Shown here: positions 1-8,744 of the stretch, piece after piece | Position numbering within the stretch: position 1 is the stretch's first letter | Layout: every line of letters begins with the position of its first letter | Source of the DNA: JAJFUG01 sp964473155 | GTDB lineage: Bacteria; Gemmatimonadota; Glassbacteria; GWA2-58-10 | DNA length: 64,000 nt | Assembly: GCA_964473155.1 (NCBI GenBank) | Contig: CAYYNT010000002.1 | Span: forward strand, 1 to 64,000 | Reading direction: 5' to 3' | Translations under genes and position numbers: made by a program | The notes under the pieces: generated by a model | What the model saw: the letters and a program-made list of their open reading frames with translations, nothing else | Databases searched by the model: none | What the model was told of the DNA's origin: nothing

Positions 1-675
1 TCAGCCAATCAGAGAGAACAGTCTTTTCAGGACAGGGATTTCATGTCCTTTTCCGTCTTGTGGAAAAGGACCAAAAGACGCTGGGGGCCGTAAACTCGCA
101 TCGGCCACGGTGGAACAGAAAGCCTTGTGTGTGCGCGGCTCTTTTTCACGCTGCCCTGGTTGCGGGGCGGCGCTGACGCGCAATGGCCCGCCCAGCCTTG
201 TATCTTTTTCAGTTTTCGGTGTGCGCGGGGCTTCTGCTCCGCTACTTCGTCCCGGCTCGGACAGTACGGCCCCGGAGCGGCCCGCTGGGCCGCTTGGGAG
301 AAAGACCGGTTATATACCTTTAAGCGGCTGTAAGGCCGCGGTTGTTCCTGGGGCCGCGCCTGTCCGAGCCTGCAACATGGGCAGCGTGTAAAAGAACAGG
401 AAACGGTAACGTCAGGTCAAGCTCCCTGGTGCGGCGGCATTGCGCGCCAGCGCCGCCCGGCAAAGATGGAGCGAATATCTGCTCCGAACACGCTTAAGTC
501 AGAAAAACAGGCGTGGCCCGGACGAGTTGCGCGGCCCCGCTGGCTTTGCTGCTTTCGCCGAAACGAAAGCAGATCAAGCAGTTACAATATGTGTCAAACC
601 CCGGAATCACCAGGATTTTCTCCGGACAGCTTTGAGATTCATTCAAAAGAAGACTTCAGCTTCGTGGAGCGCCAC
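1..675. other. gene-free region dense in inverted repeats
   Basis: No credible coding region is seen here. Hairpins are packed close together: perfect 10-bp arms at 45-54/62-71, AGCGGCCC-GCT-GGGCCGCT at 276-294, GCGGC arms at 324-328/335-339, GGAGC arms at 468-472/481-485 and 9-bp arms at 549-557/564-572. Long-range inverted repeats pair 141-156 with 379-394 (15 of 16), 165-185 with 438-458 (20 of 21) and 254-264 with 360-370 (11 of 11). The second long pair crosses the first, so not all can form together as one nested fold. The region could be a structured transcript, the leader of the gene at 676, or a decayed element. No match to tmRNA, RNase P or SRP core motifs was recognised. Confidence 0.5.
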
Positions 676-2427
676 ATGAGAACCGCTGTCGTATTCCTCT
701 TACTCGTTTCGACGTTGTTTTGTTCGGCTCTCCGGGCTAATCCGCAGGCTGTCACCGGCCTTTATCTTTCCACGCTCGTGGCCGGAGCGCAACAGGCTCT
801 TGAATGGCAGAGCGACAACGGCCGTTACAACCGTTACGCCGGAGACAAAAATAAACCCATTCAGGACCTTCTCGCCACCACCCAGATGGCAATTTATCCG
901 GTAGCCTGGCTATATACCCACAAGTACACCGGCAATCCGCTTTACCGCGACAGACAGGCTCTCGAATCCGTGATCCGCAACGGAGACTATCTGGTGGATT
1001 ATCAACCAGCAAGTTTCTGGCCCCTCAGCCACTGGACCGTCCACTCCTGGATCTCGGCGCTGGAACTTGTGCGCGATGAACTCGATCCCGATCGCCGGGC
1101 GCGCTGGAGTGCGGCTATCGAGCGTTGGGTGAAAGTTTATCTCGAATATATACAAAAAAGCGAGGGCAAGCGCCAGTTCACAGCCTTGCAGTTGGGCACA
1201 AGCCCCAACCATTACTCGCTCTATCTGGTGGCGGTGATGAAAGCCGGAGAGGTGCTTGGGCGCCCGGAATGGCGCGATTATGCGCGGGAGCAATTCCATA
1301 ACCTTTTGCGCAGCCAGCATCCGGATGGTTTCTGGGCCGAGCACGACGGGCCGGTGAACCGTTACACCTGGCTCACCCTTCAGGGTGTGGGCCTTTATTA
1401 CGAGATGACAAAAGACCCCGAGGCCCTGGAGGCAATCCGCCGGGCAAAGGATTTTCTGCTCGGTTTCACCTATCCGGATGGTTCCGCCGTGGCGGTGATC
1501 GACGAGCGCAACCGTTACTCCCCGGAGCCTGCGGCCGTGCACGGTCTTCTCGGACTGGGGCATTTCCCTGACGGCCGCCGGTTCTGCCGTCTGAATGCCG
1601 AAAGATTCGCCCCGAAACCAGGACGCAGGGAGAAAACCGGCCTGAGCAACGAATCACTCTCTCACCTGACCGATGCCCTTCGTTACTGGGAAGATGGCCC
1701 CGAGGCGGCTGTGCCCTGGGACTCGCAATCATATGACCGTTCCCTGTCAAGCGGAGCGCGACTGATGCGGCGCGGAGACTGGGTGGTCACTCTCTGCGGC
1801 ATAGTCAGCCCGCCCTGGGAGGGCAACCGGTTTTTCCTCGACCGGTACACGTACATTGAGGTCTGGCACCGCAAGTGCGGCCTGATCATAGGTGGAGGCA
1901 ACACCAAGCGCCAGCCCCAGATAGCCACTCTCCTGATGGAGCCGAGCAACGGCGGCCTGGATTTCTGGCCACGCGACAGCCGGATCACCGGAGGCGGAGA
2001 CAGCCTGGGCCTCGAGCTGACCTGTGAAAAATTCAGGGCAACTCTCAGCGCCAGGGTTATCGACTCAACCGGCCTGGCCCTGCGTGTCCATTTCATCGAG
2101 ACCAGCGAACCGCAGCTCTGGCCCAACCGTTACGAATGTAACTTACAGCTTCAGCTCAAACCCGGAGATGACATTAAGGCAGGGAATGGAGAATATTCTC
2201 TCGGAAAAGAACAGCTTCGTCTGCTGGAATCGCAGACCGGCAGTTCAATAGAAACCTCACTCTGGTCGCTGCAAATCCCTGAGGGACGGACAAGCTTGCG
2301 CTGGCCGTTCCAGCCGTTCTTCAACTATGATGTCGACGGGATTGGCGAAGGAAATACAATAGGCGTATTATCAACCGCGGCAAGAATATACGAAAATGAC
2401 CTTGAGTATTATCTTAAGATCAGATAG
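676..2427 (+). CDS. secreted alpha/alpha-toroid-like protein, polysaccharide lyase or heparinase-like
   Basis: This 583-residue protein begins with a Sec signal peptide (MRTAVVFLLLVSTLFCSALRA). The ATG at 676 is chosen over an upstream in-frame ATG because GGAG lies 5 bases before it and the signal peptide starts there. Residues about 30-330 are helical with Trp/Tyr-rich segments such as WPLSHWTVHSW and SPNHYSLYLVAV, the pattern of (alpha/alpha) toroid carbohydrate enzymes. Residues about 370-580 look beta-rich, as in the C-terminal sandwich of heparinase II/III-type lyases. No catalytic residue was assigned. The product is probably periplasmic or extracellular and acts on a glycan, in keeping with the GH5 and GHMP kinase genes next door. 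The exact family is uncertain. Confidence 0.75.
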   Translation: MRTAVVFLLLVSTLFCSALRANPQAVTGLYLSTLVAGAQQALEWQSDNGRYNRYAGDKNKPIQDLLATTQMAIYPVAWLYTHKYTGNPLYRDRQALESVIRNGDYLVDYQPASFWPLSHWTVHSWISALELVRDELDPDRRARWSAAIERWVKVYLEYIQKSEGKRQFTALQLGTSPNHYSLYLVAVMKAGEVLGRPEWRDYAREQFHNLLRSQHPDGFWAEHDGPVNRYTWLTLQGVGLYYEMTKDPEALEAIRRAKDFLLGFTYPDGSAVAVIDERNRYSPEPAAVHGLLGLGHFPDGRRFCRLNAERFAPKPGRREKTGLSNESLSHLTDALRYWEDGPEAAVPWDSQSYDRSLSSGARLMRRGDWVVTLCGIVSPPWEGNRFFLDRYTYIEVWHRKCGLIIGGGNTKRQPQIATLLMEPSNGGLDFWPRDSRITGGGDSLGLELTCEKFRATLSARVIDSTGLALRVHFIETSEPQLWPNRYECNLQLQLKPGDDIKAGNGEYSLGKEQLRLLESQTGSSIETSLWSLQIPEGRTSLRWPFQPFFNYDVDGIGEGNTIGVLSTAARIYENDLEYYLKIR

Positions 2428-2432
2428 AAGGG

Positions 2433-3485
2433 TCAGCGGCCTGACTGCCTCCAACGCCGCAGGCCGCGGCGGCTCAGGTAGAGCGGAATGTTACGGAACA
2501 GCGGATCGATGCTTTCGATGTCTCTCAGCATGGCTCTCTTGTCGCAGGATAACGGTCCGGCCAGGAGAGTCACCGATCCTCCCTCTCCTCCCGCGCCGTT
2601 AACTTTCCAGCCGGCCGCTCCGTGCGCGCGCGCCGCTTCGATCACCCTGCGCGCGTCCTCGCCTATCAGGGACGGATTAAGGCGCTCCTGCGCGTCGTTG
2701 TTTTCGATCATCGCCCGGCCGAAGGCGTTGAAATCCCCGGCGTAAAGAGCATCCCGCGACAAACCGGCCGTGCGGCGCAGGTCCTCCAGCCGTTTGCATT
2801 CCGGCCCCTCACCGCTGAGCTCGGCGATAACCTGCTCGTGAACCGCCGAGGAGTGATGCCCCCGCCCCAGGTAGATCAGGGCCAGGCGGCGCTCCAGTTC
2901 CCACCAGGTTTCATCCGGCGCTTTCACCGGCGAAACGGTGGCCCGCGGATATTCGGTCATTTCGATATAATTGATCCCGCCGAATGCCGAACAGAGCTGG
3001 TCCTGGATGCCGCACTGAAGCCCCAGCATCTCCGTTTCGATGGAATGCGCGGTGACAGCTATCTCATAATCGCTCAAACATCCGGGCGTCAGATAATCCA
3101 ACGCGCCGACCAGGGCTACGCTGACTGCGGCGCTTGTGCCGGTTGAGGCCCCGGCCGGAGCCTCGGAATAGATTGTCGCCTGGAAAGCCAGCTCATCCGG
3201 CAGTCCCATTCTGCGGATTGCAGCCTCGAGCAGCGGGTGACGGTCCCATTCGGAGGCCTCCGGGTCCACGGAGTAGCGCTCGCCGTAATTTTCGGCATGT
3301 ATGACGCAGCGTTCAGGCACATCCTCCCGCCGGAACACCTCGAGCTGAACCTCGACTATCGGATAGACTCCGATATTGAATATCCGCCCGTGGCGGGCGA
3401 ACCACGTATCGGTCCAGCCGCCATTGTCACAGATACGGATAGGCGCCGCGCTGTTGATCACTGTAAGAGGTGCAGGTCTGCTCAA
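2433..3485 (-). CDS. GHMP-family sugar kinase
   Basis: This 350-residue cytoplasmic protein belongs to the GHMP kinase superfamily (galactokinase, fucokinase, heptose kinase), which phosphorylates small molecules with ATP. The N-terminus has a substrate-binding stretch with APIRICDNGGWTDT (about 14-27). The phosphate-binding loop PAGASTGTSAAVS is at about 110-122, and the C-terminal GAGGEGGSVTLL is the family's motif 3. The start is a TTG with AAGGAG 6 bases upstream. The N-terminal motif resembles the fucokinase and D-glycero-D-manno-heptose kinase branch more than galactokinase, but the substrate cannot be fixed. Its 3' end lies 5 bases from the convergent stop of the toroid protein. It plausibly phosphorylates a sugar released by neighbouring exported enzymes. 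Confidence 0.85.
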   Translation of the reverse strand: MSRPAPLTVINSAAPIRICDNGGWTDTWFARHGRIFNIGVYPIVEVQLEVFRREDVPERCVIHAENYGERYSVDPEASEWDRHPLLEAAIRRMGLPDELAFQATIYSEAPAGASTGTSAAVSVALVGALDYLTPGCLSDYEIAVTAHSIETEMLGLQCGIQDQLCSAFGGINYIEMTEYPRATVSPVKAPDETWWELERRLALIYLGRGHHSSAVHEQVIAELSGEGPECKRLEDLRRTAGLSRDALYAGDFNAFGRAMIENNDAQERLNPSLIGEDARRVIEAARAHGAAGWKVNGAGGEGGSVTLLAGPLSCDKRAMLRDIESIDPLFRNIPLYLSRRGLRRWRQSGR

Positions 3486-3570
3486 TCGATTCTCCTTGAC
3501 GTTATTTCAGGTCCGTGGAAAATACAACAGCGGATTCGATCATTCAAGGCAGACTTTATTGTTTGGCGTG

Positions 3571-3599
3571 TTTACGTCCCGGGAATTACTGTTTATATT
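3571..3599 (+). promoter_or_regulatory. candidate sigma-70 promoter of the GH5 gene
   Basis: TTTACG at 3571-3576 and TATATT at 3594-3599 are separated by 17 bases and lie about 50 bases before the ATG at 3651. The -10 box matches the consensus at five of six positions and the -35 at four of six. Confidence 0.45.
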
Positions 3600-3650
3600 C
3601 ATGACAGAGTCCTTAATCCTTTCAAATCGACATGCGGGAGGCAAAACAAA

Positions 3651-4661
3651 ATGAAACTGATCTATCCTGGTCTGCTGATGCTTGTATTTGCCGGTTTTAA
3701 TTCTTTCGCCGCCCAGCCGGTGGCCTGGCCGAAGCATATTTTACGCGGGGCCAATGTGGCCACGAACCTGACCGAGGCGGATGTCGCCCACCTGGCCCTG
3801 GACTGGAAAGCCAACTCCTGCCGCCTGCTGGTTAACGACATGCTGCCCTCCAGGCCGCCCTACCAGCCCAGCGATGAGCGGAAGAAAAAGGTGTTCGACA
3901 CGCTTGACCTTCTTCTTAAATACAACCTTTACACAGTGTTCTCCCCCAGCGCCTCTTTTAACGATAATGACCGCTTATTCTCCAATCCTGAGTTCCGCAA
4001 GGCTTATGTGGAATTCTGGCGGGAAGTCGCTCAACGCTACCGCGATGCCGGACCGATCGCCTACGACCTGATGAACGAGCCGCATGACTCGCTCGCGCGG
4101 ACTGAATGGAGCGCCTTTGCCAGAGAGTTGACCGCTGCGATCAGGGCAATCGATACAGTGCACACGATTGTTGTCGAGCCGACAGAATGGGGCTGGGCGG
4201 ATGGGTTCCGCTATCTTGAGCCGACCGGTGACCCGAACACGGTTTACAGTTTCCATTTCTACGGCCCCATGGATTACACGCATCAGCGCAACAACGGTCA
4301 TATGAGGGCCACCGAAGAACAATGGAAACAAAGGGTCTACCCGGGAGCTTTCATGCAGGGTGAGGTCTGGGATCGCGCCAGGTTGAAAGCTGAAATTGAC
4401 AAAGCGGTTGCTTTCGGCGAAAAGCATGGCGTAAAAATCTGGTGCGGCGAGGTTGGCGTGGCGCGCTGGGCGTTAGGCGCGCCGCAGTATATACGTGACT
4501 GGTTCGAGCTGTGCGAGGAGCGCGGTATAGGCTGGAGCTACTACGCCTACCGCGAGTGGGCTCCCATGGACCTGGAGATGGACCCCTCAGTCCGTGGCGG
4601 TAAGACAGAGCGTTCGGAAACAGTATTCGTTAAAATGCTCAGGGAATTTTTTAGCCGTTAG
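3651..4661 (+). CDS. secreted GH5-like glycanase (cellulase family)
   Basis: This 336-residue protein carries a signal peptide of about 20 residues (MKLIYPGLLMLVFAGFNSFA) followed by a single (beta/alpha)8 glycoside hydrolase domain. The clan GH-A signature YDLMNEPHDS at about 138-147 provides the acid/base Glu143. WCGEVGVARW at about 264-273 provides the probable nucleophile Glu267, and HFYGP at about 202-206 matches the substrate-binding HxY region of GH5. The ATG at 3651 has GGGAGG 9 bases upstream and coincides with the signal peptide, so the longer upstream reading is discarded. No carbohydrate-binding module is attached. It likely hydrolyses beta-linked glucan or mannan outside the cytoplasm; the linkage cannot be told from sequence. 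Confidence 0.87.
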   Translation: MKLIYPGLLMLVFAGFNSFAAQPVAWPKHILRGANVATNLTEADVAHLALDWKANSCRLLVNDMLPSRPPYQPSDERKKKVFDTLDLLLKYNLYTVFSPSASFNDNDRLFSNPEFRKAYVEFWREVAQRYRDAGPIAYDLMNEPHDSLARTEWSAFARELTAAIRAIDTVHTIVVEPTEWGWADGFRYLEPTGDPNTVYSFHFYGPMDYTHQRNNGHMRATEEQWKQRVYPGAFMQGEVWDRARLKAEIDKAVAFGEKHGVKIWCGEVGVARWALGAPQYIRDWFELCEERGIGWSYYAYREWAPMDLEMDPSVRGGKTERSETVFVKMLREFFSR

Positions 4662-4747
4662 AACCGCGAAAGCAATTCAATCGTCACGTTAAATCAACAA
4701 CGCATTTTATGGAATTCAATTGAGTTAGCGACATACTGCTGCAATCA

Positions 4748-4773
4748 GAGGGGCACGGCGAGCCGTGCCCCTC
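4748..4773. repeat. dispersed palindrome, copy 1
   Basis: Perfect 12-base arms (GAGGGGCACGGC and its complement) flank a 2-base centre. It lies between convergent genes (GH5 and the MBL protein) and lacks a T-run, so it is not a classical terminator. The same core recurs at 10759, 11523, 15858, 21914 and, diverged, at 51412. Confidence 0.8.
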
Positions 4774-4835
4774 CATCTGAATGAATATCTATATCTTACG
4801 GCCAGACCAGTATTCGCATTCAACCAAACCAGTTT

Positions 4836-6770
4836 CTATAATTGCCATTCCTTAGGCGAATCCACAACGGCCTCGGTCACCTCTCCAAGGTGGCGGCCGT
4901 TGATCGTGACGTCCGCGGTCAGCACCTGACGGTCCAGGCCGCGGCCGGGCATCTTTTTCAGGATAAATGGCACGGCAACCTGTTTCTTGCCCTCTATCCT
5001 GAAACTTCGGCTACCAGTCCCCTGCACCTTCAGTCCGCCGGACGTTCTAACTGTAAGCTCGACATCCGCCGGTACAAACAGGTGGTTGCGCATAAACACG
5101 CGCACCTCGAAAGCCTCGCCTTCTTTGACCACACTGCGGTATGGATAAACATGACACCAGCGGTAGTCCATCCCGAAATTCGGGTCCGGCTGGTCGATCA
5201 GCCCGGTCATTACCTCGCGCAGCTCGGTGGCCCAGCCCAGGAATCCCTCCAGATCGGCGCGGCCGGGTGAGTACTCTTCCGTGTGCGCCGGGCAGACAAT
5301 GTCCGGCATGTAATCCAGCATCTTCTTCGCGCAGGTGATAAATCCGCTGTCCAGAAAATACTCGTTCTGAGGCACCAGCGGCCCGTTGCGGCGCTTGTCT
5401 GGCCAGGCTTTGTTCCAGGTGTTGTCACCGGTGAACAGCACCTTTTTACCGTCAATCGTCACCGCCAGCCCCTGGTGGAACTCGGTCTGCCCAGGCATGT
5501 GGAAAAATTCGAACTCGAACTCCTCCCATTTCACCTTCTCCCCGTCTTTCAGCACCCGGTCGGCCGGGATAGAAAAAGGTATCAGGCAGGGCAGCTTGAA
5601 ACGCTCCGGGTGCTCGAACACGTCCAGCATTTTCTCGTGCACCCAGCGCTTCGTCCCCTCGCGTTCCAGTTCCATGACCCGGATATTGTGGTCATCGTGG
5701 TAGTGGCTGAAACTTACCGCATCGATACTTTTCACTCCGAAATCGCCTTTCAGGGTCCAGAGCATGTCCTGGTTGACATAGCCGTAGTCGTACAGGAAAG
5801 CCTTGCCGCTTTCGGAGACGATAGCATAGCAGTTCATGCCCACGTAGATCAGATGCGGCAGTATTCGGCGCACGGTCTGACTCTGACGGTTCAGCTCATT
5901 CGGAATGAGCATCTCGCGCAACCTGGCATAGACAGCGGAGTTGGCGCTCATCGCGGCCTCCGGGTCCTCGACCGGAACGCCGTGCGAGGGCAGAAGAAGC
6001 TCGGCGTTCCAGCCGCGCAAGGCCGCGAATCCCTTTTCCGAGGCATCCATTCCCTGGGTGAAACCGTAATAGTCCCAATGGAAATCGTACCAGTTGACCA
6101 GCTTTCCCGCGCCCGCGATAAGGTCTCCGCTAAACGCCACCCGGCGGCCGTCCACCACCGCCGCGTAGCTGACCGCGTTGTCCGTGTTTCCGGGCGTTTC
6201 GAGGATTTCGAATTCCATTCCGGCTGCGCTCAGCCTGTCGCCGCCCTTGACCTTGCGATCCACCCGGATGCCGGTACGCAGAGTGTTCCAGTGGGAGCGG
6301 CAGTCATAGTTGATATAAATCTGAAGCTCGTTCCAGAACCGCTGGACATCTTCCAGGAAACGAGCCTCTTTCTCTGGCGCGGCCACAGTGAACGGCAGGC
6401 TGTCCATGCCGCAGAGTCCCTGCGCCTGGTCGCGGTGATGATGGGTGAGCAGGACCATGTCCACGCCCGCCACTCCGATCTCAGCCAGGCGCCGCAGAAC
6501 CTCTCCGGACCCGAAATCGACCAGCACGGCGCGCTCGCCGTTTTTGACGACGTAAACGTTGCAGCAGTCCTCGTAACGGTAGATATTTTCGCTAAAGCGG
6601 GTCAGCGCTCCGCCCGGACTGAAATCCCGGCTGTGGCTGCGTTCGGGATCGAACGGGAAACCGGGAGCATCCTCTACCGGGGACATCTCGCTTTTTGCGC
6701 CTTCGGAGCACGACAGGACGGCAAACGAGGTCATTGCGGCTACAAGCAGACAGATAGTTCGCGACAGCAT
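4836..6770 (-). CDS. lipoprotein with two tandem metallo-beta-lactamase-fold domains
   Basis: This protein of about 644 residues is predicted to be a lipoprotein: MLSRTICLLVAAMTSF is followed by AVLSC with Cys21. The ATG at 6770 has AGGGG 6 bases upstream, better than two upstream in-frame ATGs. Domain 1 (about 50-290) has THHHRDQ where HxHxDH is expected, ETPGNTD in place of PGHT, then FSGD and PSHG. Domain 2 (about 300-530) has a complete SHYHDDH, with PGQTEFH, FTGD and PAHTEE. A C-terminal beta-rich domain of about 110 residues follows. The first domain has therefore lost two usual metal ligands and may be structural, whereas the second keeps most ligands. It is a hydrolase of unknown substrate, anchored at the envelope. 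Confidence 0.82.
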   Translation of the reverse strand: MLSRTICLLVAAMTSFAVLSCSEGAKSEMSPVEDAPGFPFDPERSHSRDFSPGGALTRFSENIYRYEDCCNVYVVKNGERAVLVDFGSGEVLRRLAEIGVAGVDMVLLTHHHRDQAQGLCGMDSLPFTVAAPEKEARFLEDVQRFWNELQIYINYDCRSHWNTLRTGIRVDRKVKGGDRLSAAGMEFEILETPGNTDNAVSYAAVVDGRRVAFSGDLIAGAGKLVNWYDFHWDYYGFTQGMDASEKGFAALRGWNAELLLPSHGVPVEDPEAAMSANSAVYARLREMLIPNELNRQSQTVRRILPHLIYVGMNCYAIVSESGKAFLYDYGYVNQDMLWTLKGDFGVKSIDAVSFSHYHDDHNIRVMELEREGTKRWVHEKMLDVFEHPERFKLPCLIPFSIPADRVLKDGEKVKWEEFEFEFFHMPGQTEFHQGLAVTIDGKKVLFTGDNTWNKAWPDKRRNGPLVPQNEYFLDSGFITCAKKMLDYMPDIVCPAHTEEYSPGRADLEGFLGWATELREVMTGLIDQPDPNFGMDYRWCHVYPYRSVVKEGEAFEVRVFMRNHLFVPADVELTVRTSGGLKVQGTGSRSFRIEGKKQVAVPFILKKMPGRGLDRQVLTADVTINGRHLGEVTEAVVDSPKEWQL

Positions 6771-7019
6771 GTCCATCCCCCTGGCTGATTGACGGATATA
6801 AAAATGCCGATTCATTATCTTCGACTGTTGCGGAAAGATAACACCATGCCTCAGCGGGTCAAGACGTTATAAAAGCAAATGATATGGAAAAAATTCATTT
6901 AACGTTTTCATTTCAAAAATCAGGATTTATTTGCGCCATGCGAAGCCATTTAATATATTAGCTCATCACACCTGTCTCAACCGCTATCAACCCGCATCCG
7001 CCTTCGACCGGAGGCCGCC

Positions 7020-7574
7020 TTGAAGAGGTTCAGCACGATCTGGGGCAATGTTTTCAGCCGTGATTCAAACGACAAGTCCATCCTCGCCGTACTGACCCGC
7101 ATTCCAGTATTCAACGGCCTGAACCGGTCAGAGCTGCGCCTGATCGAAAAAATCGTGTATCTTCGCACCTACCATGAGGACGAGATTATTTTCGTCGAGG
7201 GCGAGCCTGGAGCGGGCATGTATATAATCGAGTCGGGAAACGTGAGGATTTGCCTGGGCCCCCATACAGACGAGGAACATGAAATCGCGCGCCTGTCTTC
7301 AGGCGATTTTTTCGGCGAACTGGCCCTGATCGATGATCACCCGCGTTCCGCCACGGCCTTGGCGATAAGCGCCACCCGTCTTGTCGGATTCTTCCGCTCC
7401 GACCTGATCTCGATAATCAACCGCAGCCCAAGGATCGGAGTTAAGATACAGGCCAACATTCTCAAGATACTGGTTAAAAGGCTCCGTATCACCGACCAGA
7501 AACTGAACGAGGCCTATGACCGTCTTGAAAGCATTGAAATCAAGGACCAGCCGGAAAAGGCAATCAAAGCATGA
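7020..7574 (+). CDS. cyclic nucleotide-binding domain protein
   Basis: This 184-residue cytoplasmic protein consists of one cNMP-binding (CAP effector) domain at about 25-150. Its phosphate-binding cassette contains SGDFFGELALIDDHPRSATA, the FGE...RSA signature. No helix-turn-helix DNA-binding domain follows, so it is not a CRP-type transcription factor. The start is a TTG at 7020 with GGAGG 5 bases upstream. Its stop overlaps the next start by four bases (ATGA), so it is translationally coupled to the AI-2E-type membrane protein. It may act as a nucleotide-responsive regulator of that protein, which is an inference. It is divergent from the MBL lipoprotein, with about 250 AT-rich bases between. 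Confidence 0.85.
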   Translation: MKRFSTIWGNVFSRDSNDKSILAVLTRIPVFNGLNRSELRLIEKIVYLRTYHEDEIIFVEGEPGAGMYIIESGNVRICLGPHTDEEHEIARLSSGDFFGELALIDDHPRSATALAISATRLVGFFRSDLISIINRSPRIGVKIQANILKILVKRLRITDQKLNEAYDRLESIEIKDQPEKAIKA

Positions 7575-8680
7575 TCCCGTTCAAGCACAAAGACGAGGCC
7601 CTGATTTTCAAGCCGGCTTTCAAGCTCAGCGCTATGGCCGTTCTGTTATTGCTTTGCACGGTGTTCCTGCTCTGGATCCCCGGTCTGCTGACCTCCTTCC
7701 TTATATCTATCATTTTCGTGTTCATCCTTGCCCCGGCGGTGGATTTCTTCGAACGCCACGGCGTTAGCCGCAGTAATTCTATCCTGCTGGTGTTCTGCCT
7801 GATAGTGCTGGCCGGTGTTCTGATCGCCATGCTGATGAGCCATGCCGTGGTCAAGGAATATGAGGGCCTGGCGAAAAACATGGATAATTACACCGCCATG
7901 CTCAAGGACGAGTTGAACCGTCAGGCCACGAAACTGGAACACCGTTTCGGTCTTGAAAAATTCCAGGCCGCGGAACGCCTGCTCAACCTGGGACAAGCTT
8001 ATCTGATCGAGTACACTACACCGAGCGGAGACGCCCTGACGACAGTTTCCACCTGGTTCGCCCTGGTCCCGGTGCTTCTGTATTTCTTCCTTCTCGACGG
8101 GCACAAGATCAAAAAGGCTTTCATCGGTTTCCTCCCCAACCGTTATTTCGAGATGAGCCTGAACATCCACCAGAAAATCACCCGGATCGTGGGAAATTTT
8201 ATCCGGGCCAAAATGATAGAATCTCTGATCGTGGGCATTTTGACCCTGATCGGATTCATAATAACGGGCATCATTTTCGAACCGCTCAACTACGCTATTT
8301 TTTTGGCCCTGCTAACCGGCCTGTTCAATATCATTCCTTATCTCGGCCCGATAATCGGCGCTATACCGGTCCTGCTCGTGGCAATCCTTCAATATGTGCT
8401 GCTGCCTCAATTCCCGGAGTTCGGGGGCACTCCCAACTGGGCTCCGGTGTTGTTCGTGGCCGGTACTCTGGTCATGGCTCAGGTGATAGACAATTTCTAC
8501 CTGACCAACGTGCTGTTGGGAGAAGCCGTGGATGTGCATCCCCTGGTGGTCCTTTTCTCCGTGATAATCGGGGCGCAGTTCCTGGGGGTGACCGGCATGA
8601 TCATCTCGATCCCGCTGGCGGGCATCGCTCAAACGATGGTCCGTGAAGTTGCGGATGGCATCCGTCACCTGCGCCATTGA
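7571..8680 (+). CDS. AI-2E family (PerM/YdiK-type) membrane permease
   Basis: This 369-residue inner-membrane protein has about eight hydrophobic segments in the order typical of the AI-2E transporter/UPF0118 family: two near residues 18-50, one near 65-90, a soluble helical stretch to about 150, then the C-terminal bundle. The family features NIIPYLGPIIGAIP and the closing GMIISIPLAGI are present. Members move small molecules or ions such as AI-2 or Na+/H+, and the substrate of this one is not known. It overlaps the upstream cyclic-nucleotide-binding gene by four bases. The length is normal for the family. Confidence 0.88.
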   Translation: MIPFKHKDEALIFKPAFKLSAMAVLLLLCTVFLLWIPGLLTSFLISIIFVFILAPAVDFFERHGVSRSNSILLVFCLIVLAGVLIAMLMSHAVVKEYEGLAKNMDNYTAMLKDELNRQATKLEHRFGLEKFQAAERLLNLGQAYLIEYTTPSGDALTTVSTWFALVPVLLYFFLLDGHKIKKAFIGFLPNRYFEMSLNIHQKITRIVGNFIRAKMIESLIVGILTLIGFIITGIIFEPLNYAIFLALLTGLFNIIPYLGPIIGAIPVLLVAILQYVLLPQFPEFGGTPNWAPVLFVAGTLVMAQVIDNFYLTNVLLGEAVDVHPLVVLFSVIIGAQFLGVTGMIISIPLAGIAQTMVREVADGIRHLRH

Positions 8681-8744
8681 ACCGGCGCGGCCGGCTCATT
8701 CTGTAATTGCCTATTATTATCAATCACAGATACGGAGGTTTCGC

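Noticed and set aside
1..183. 60-codon minus-strand frame at the left edge
   Set aside because: It shows no ribosome-binding site or family similarity, and it overlaps the hairpin at 45-71.
405..440. Resemblance of GTCAGGTC to the SRP RNA core
   Set aside because: The asymmetric GGAAG...AGCAGCC half of the SRP domain IV is missing.
466..675. Upstream extension of the toroid-protein gene
   Set aside because: The extra 70 residues lie before a clear signal peptide and cover the hairpin-rich region; the ATG at 676 has its own GGAG.
5283..6788. 501-codon plus-strand open frame opposite the MBL lipoprotein
   Set aside because: It is the complement of a well-supported gene, has no recognisable domain and arises from the GC-rich codon pattern of the real strand.
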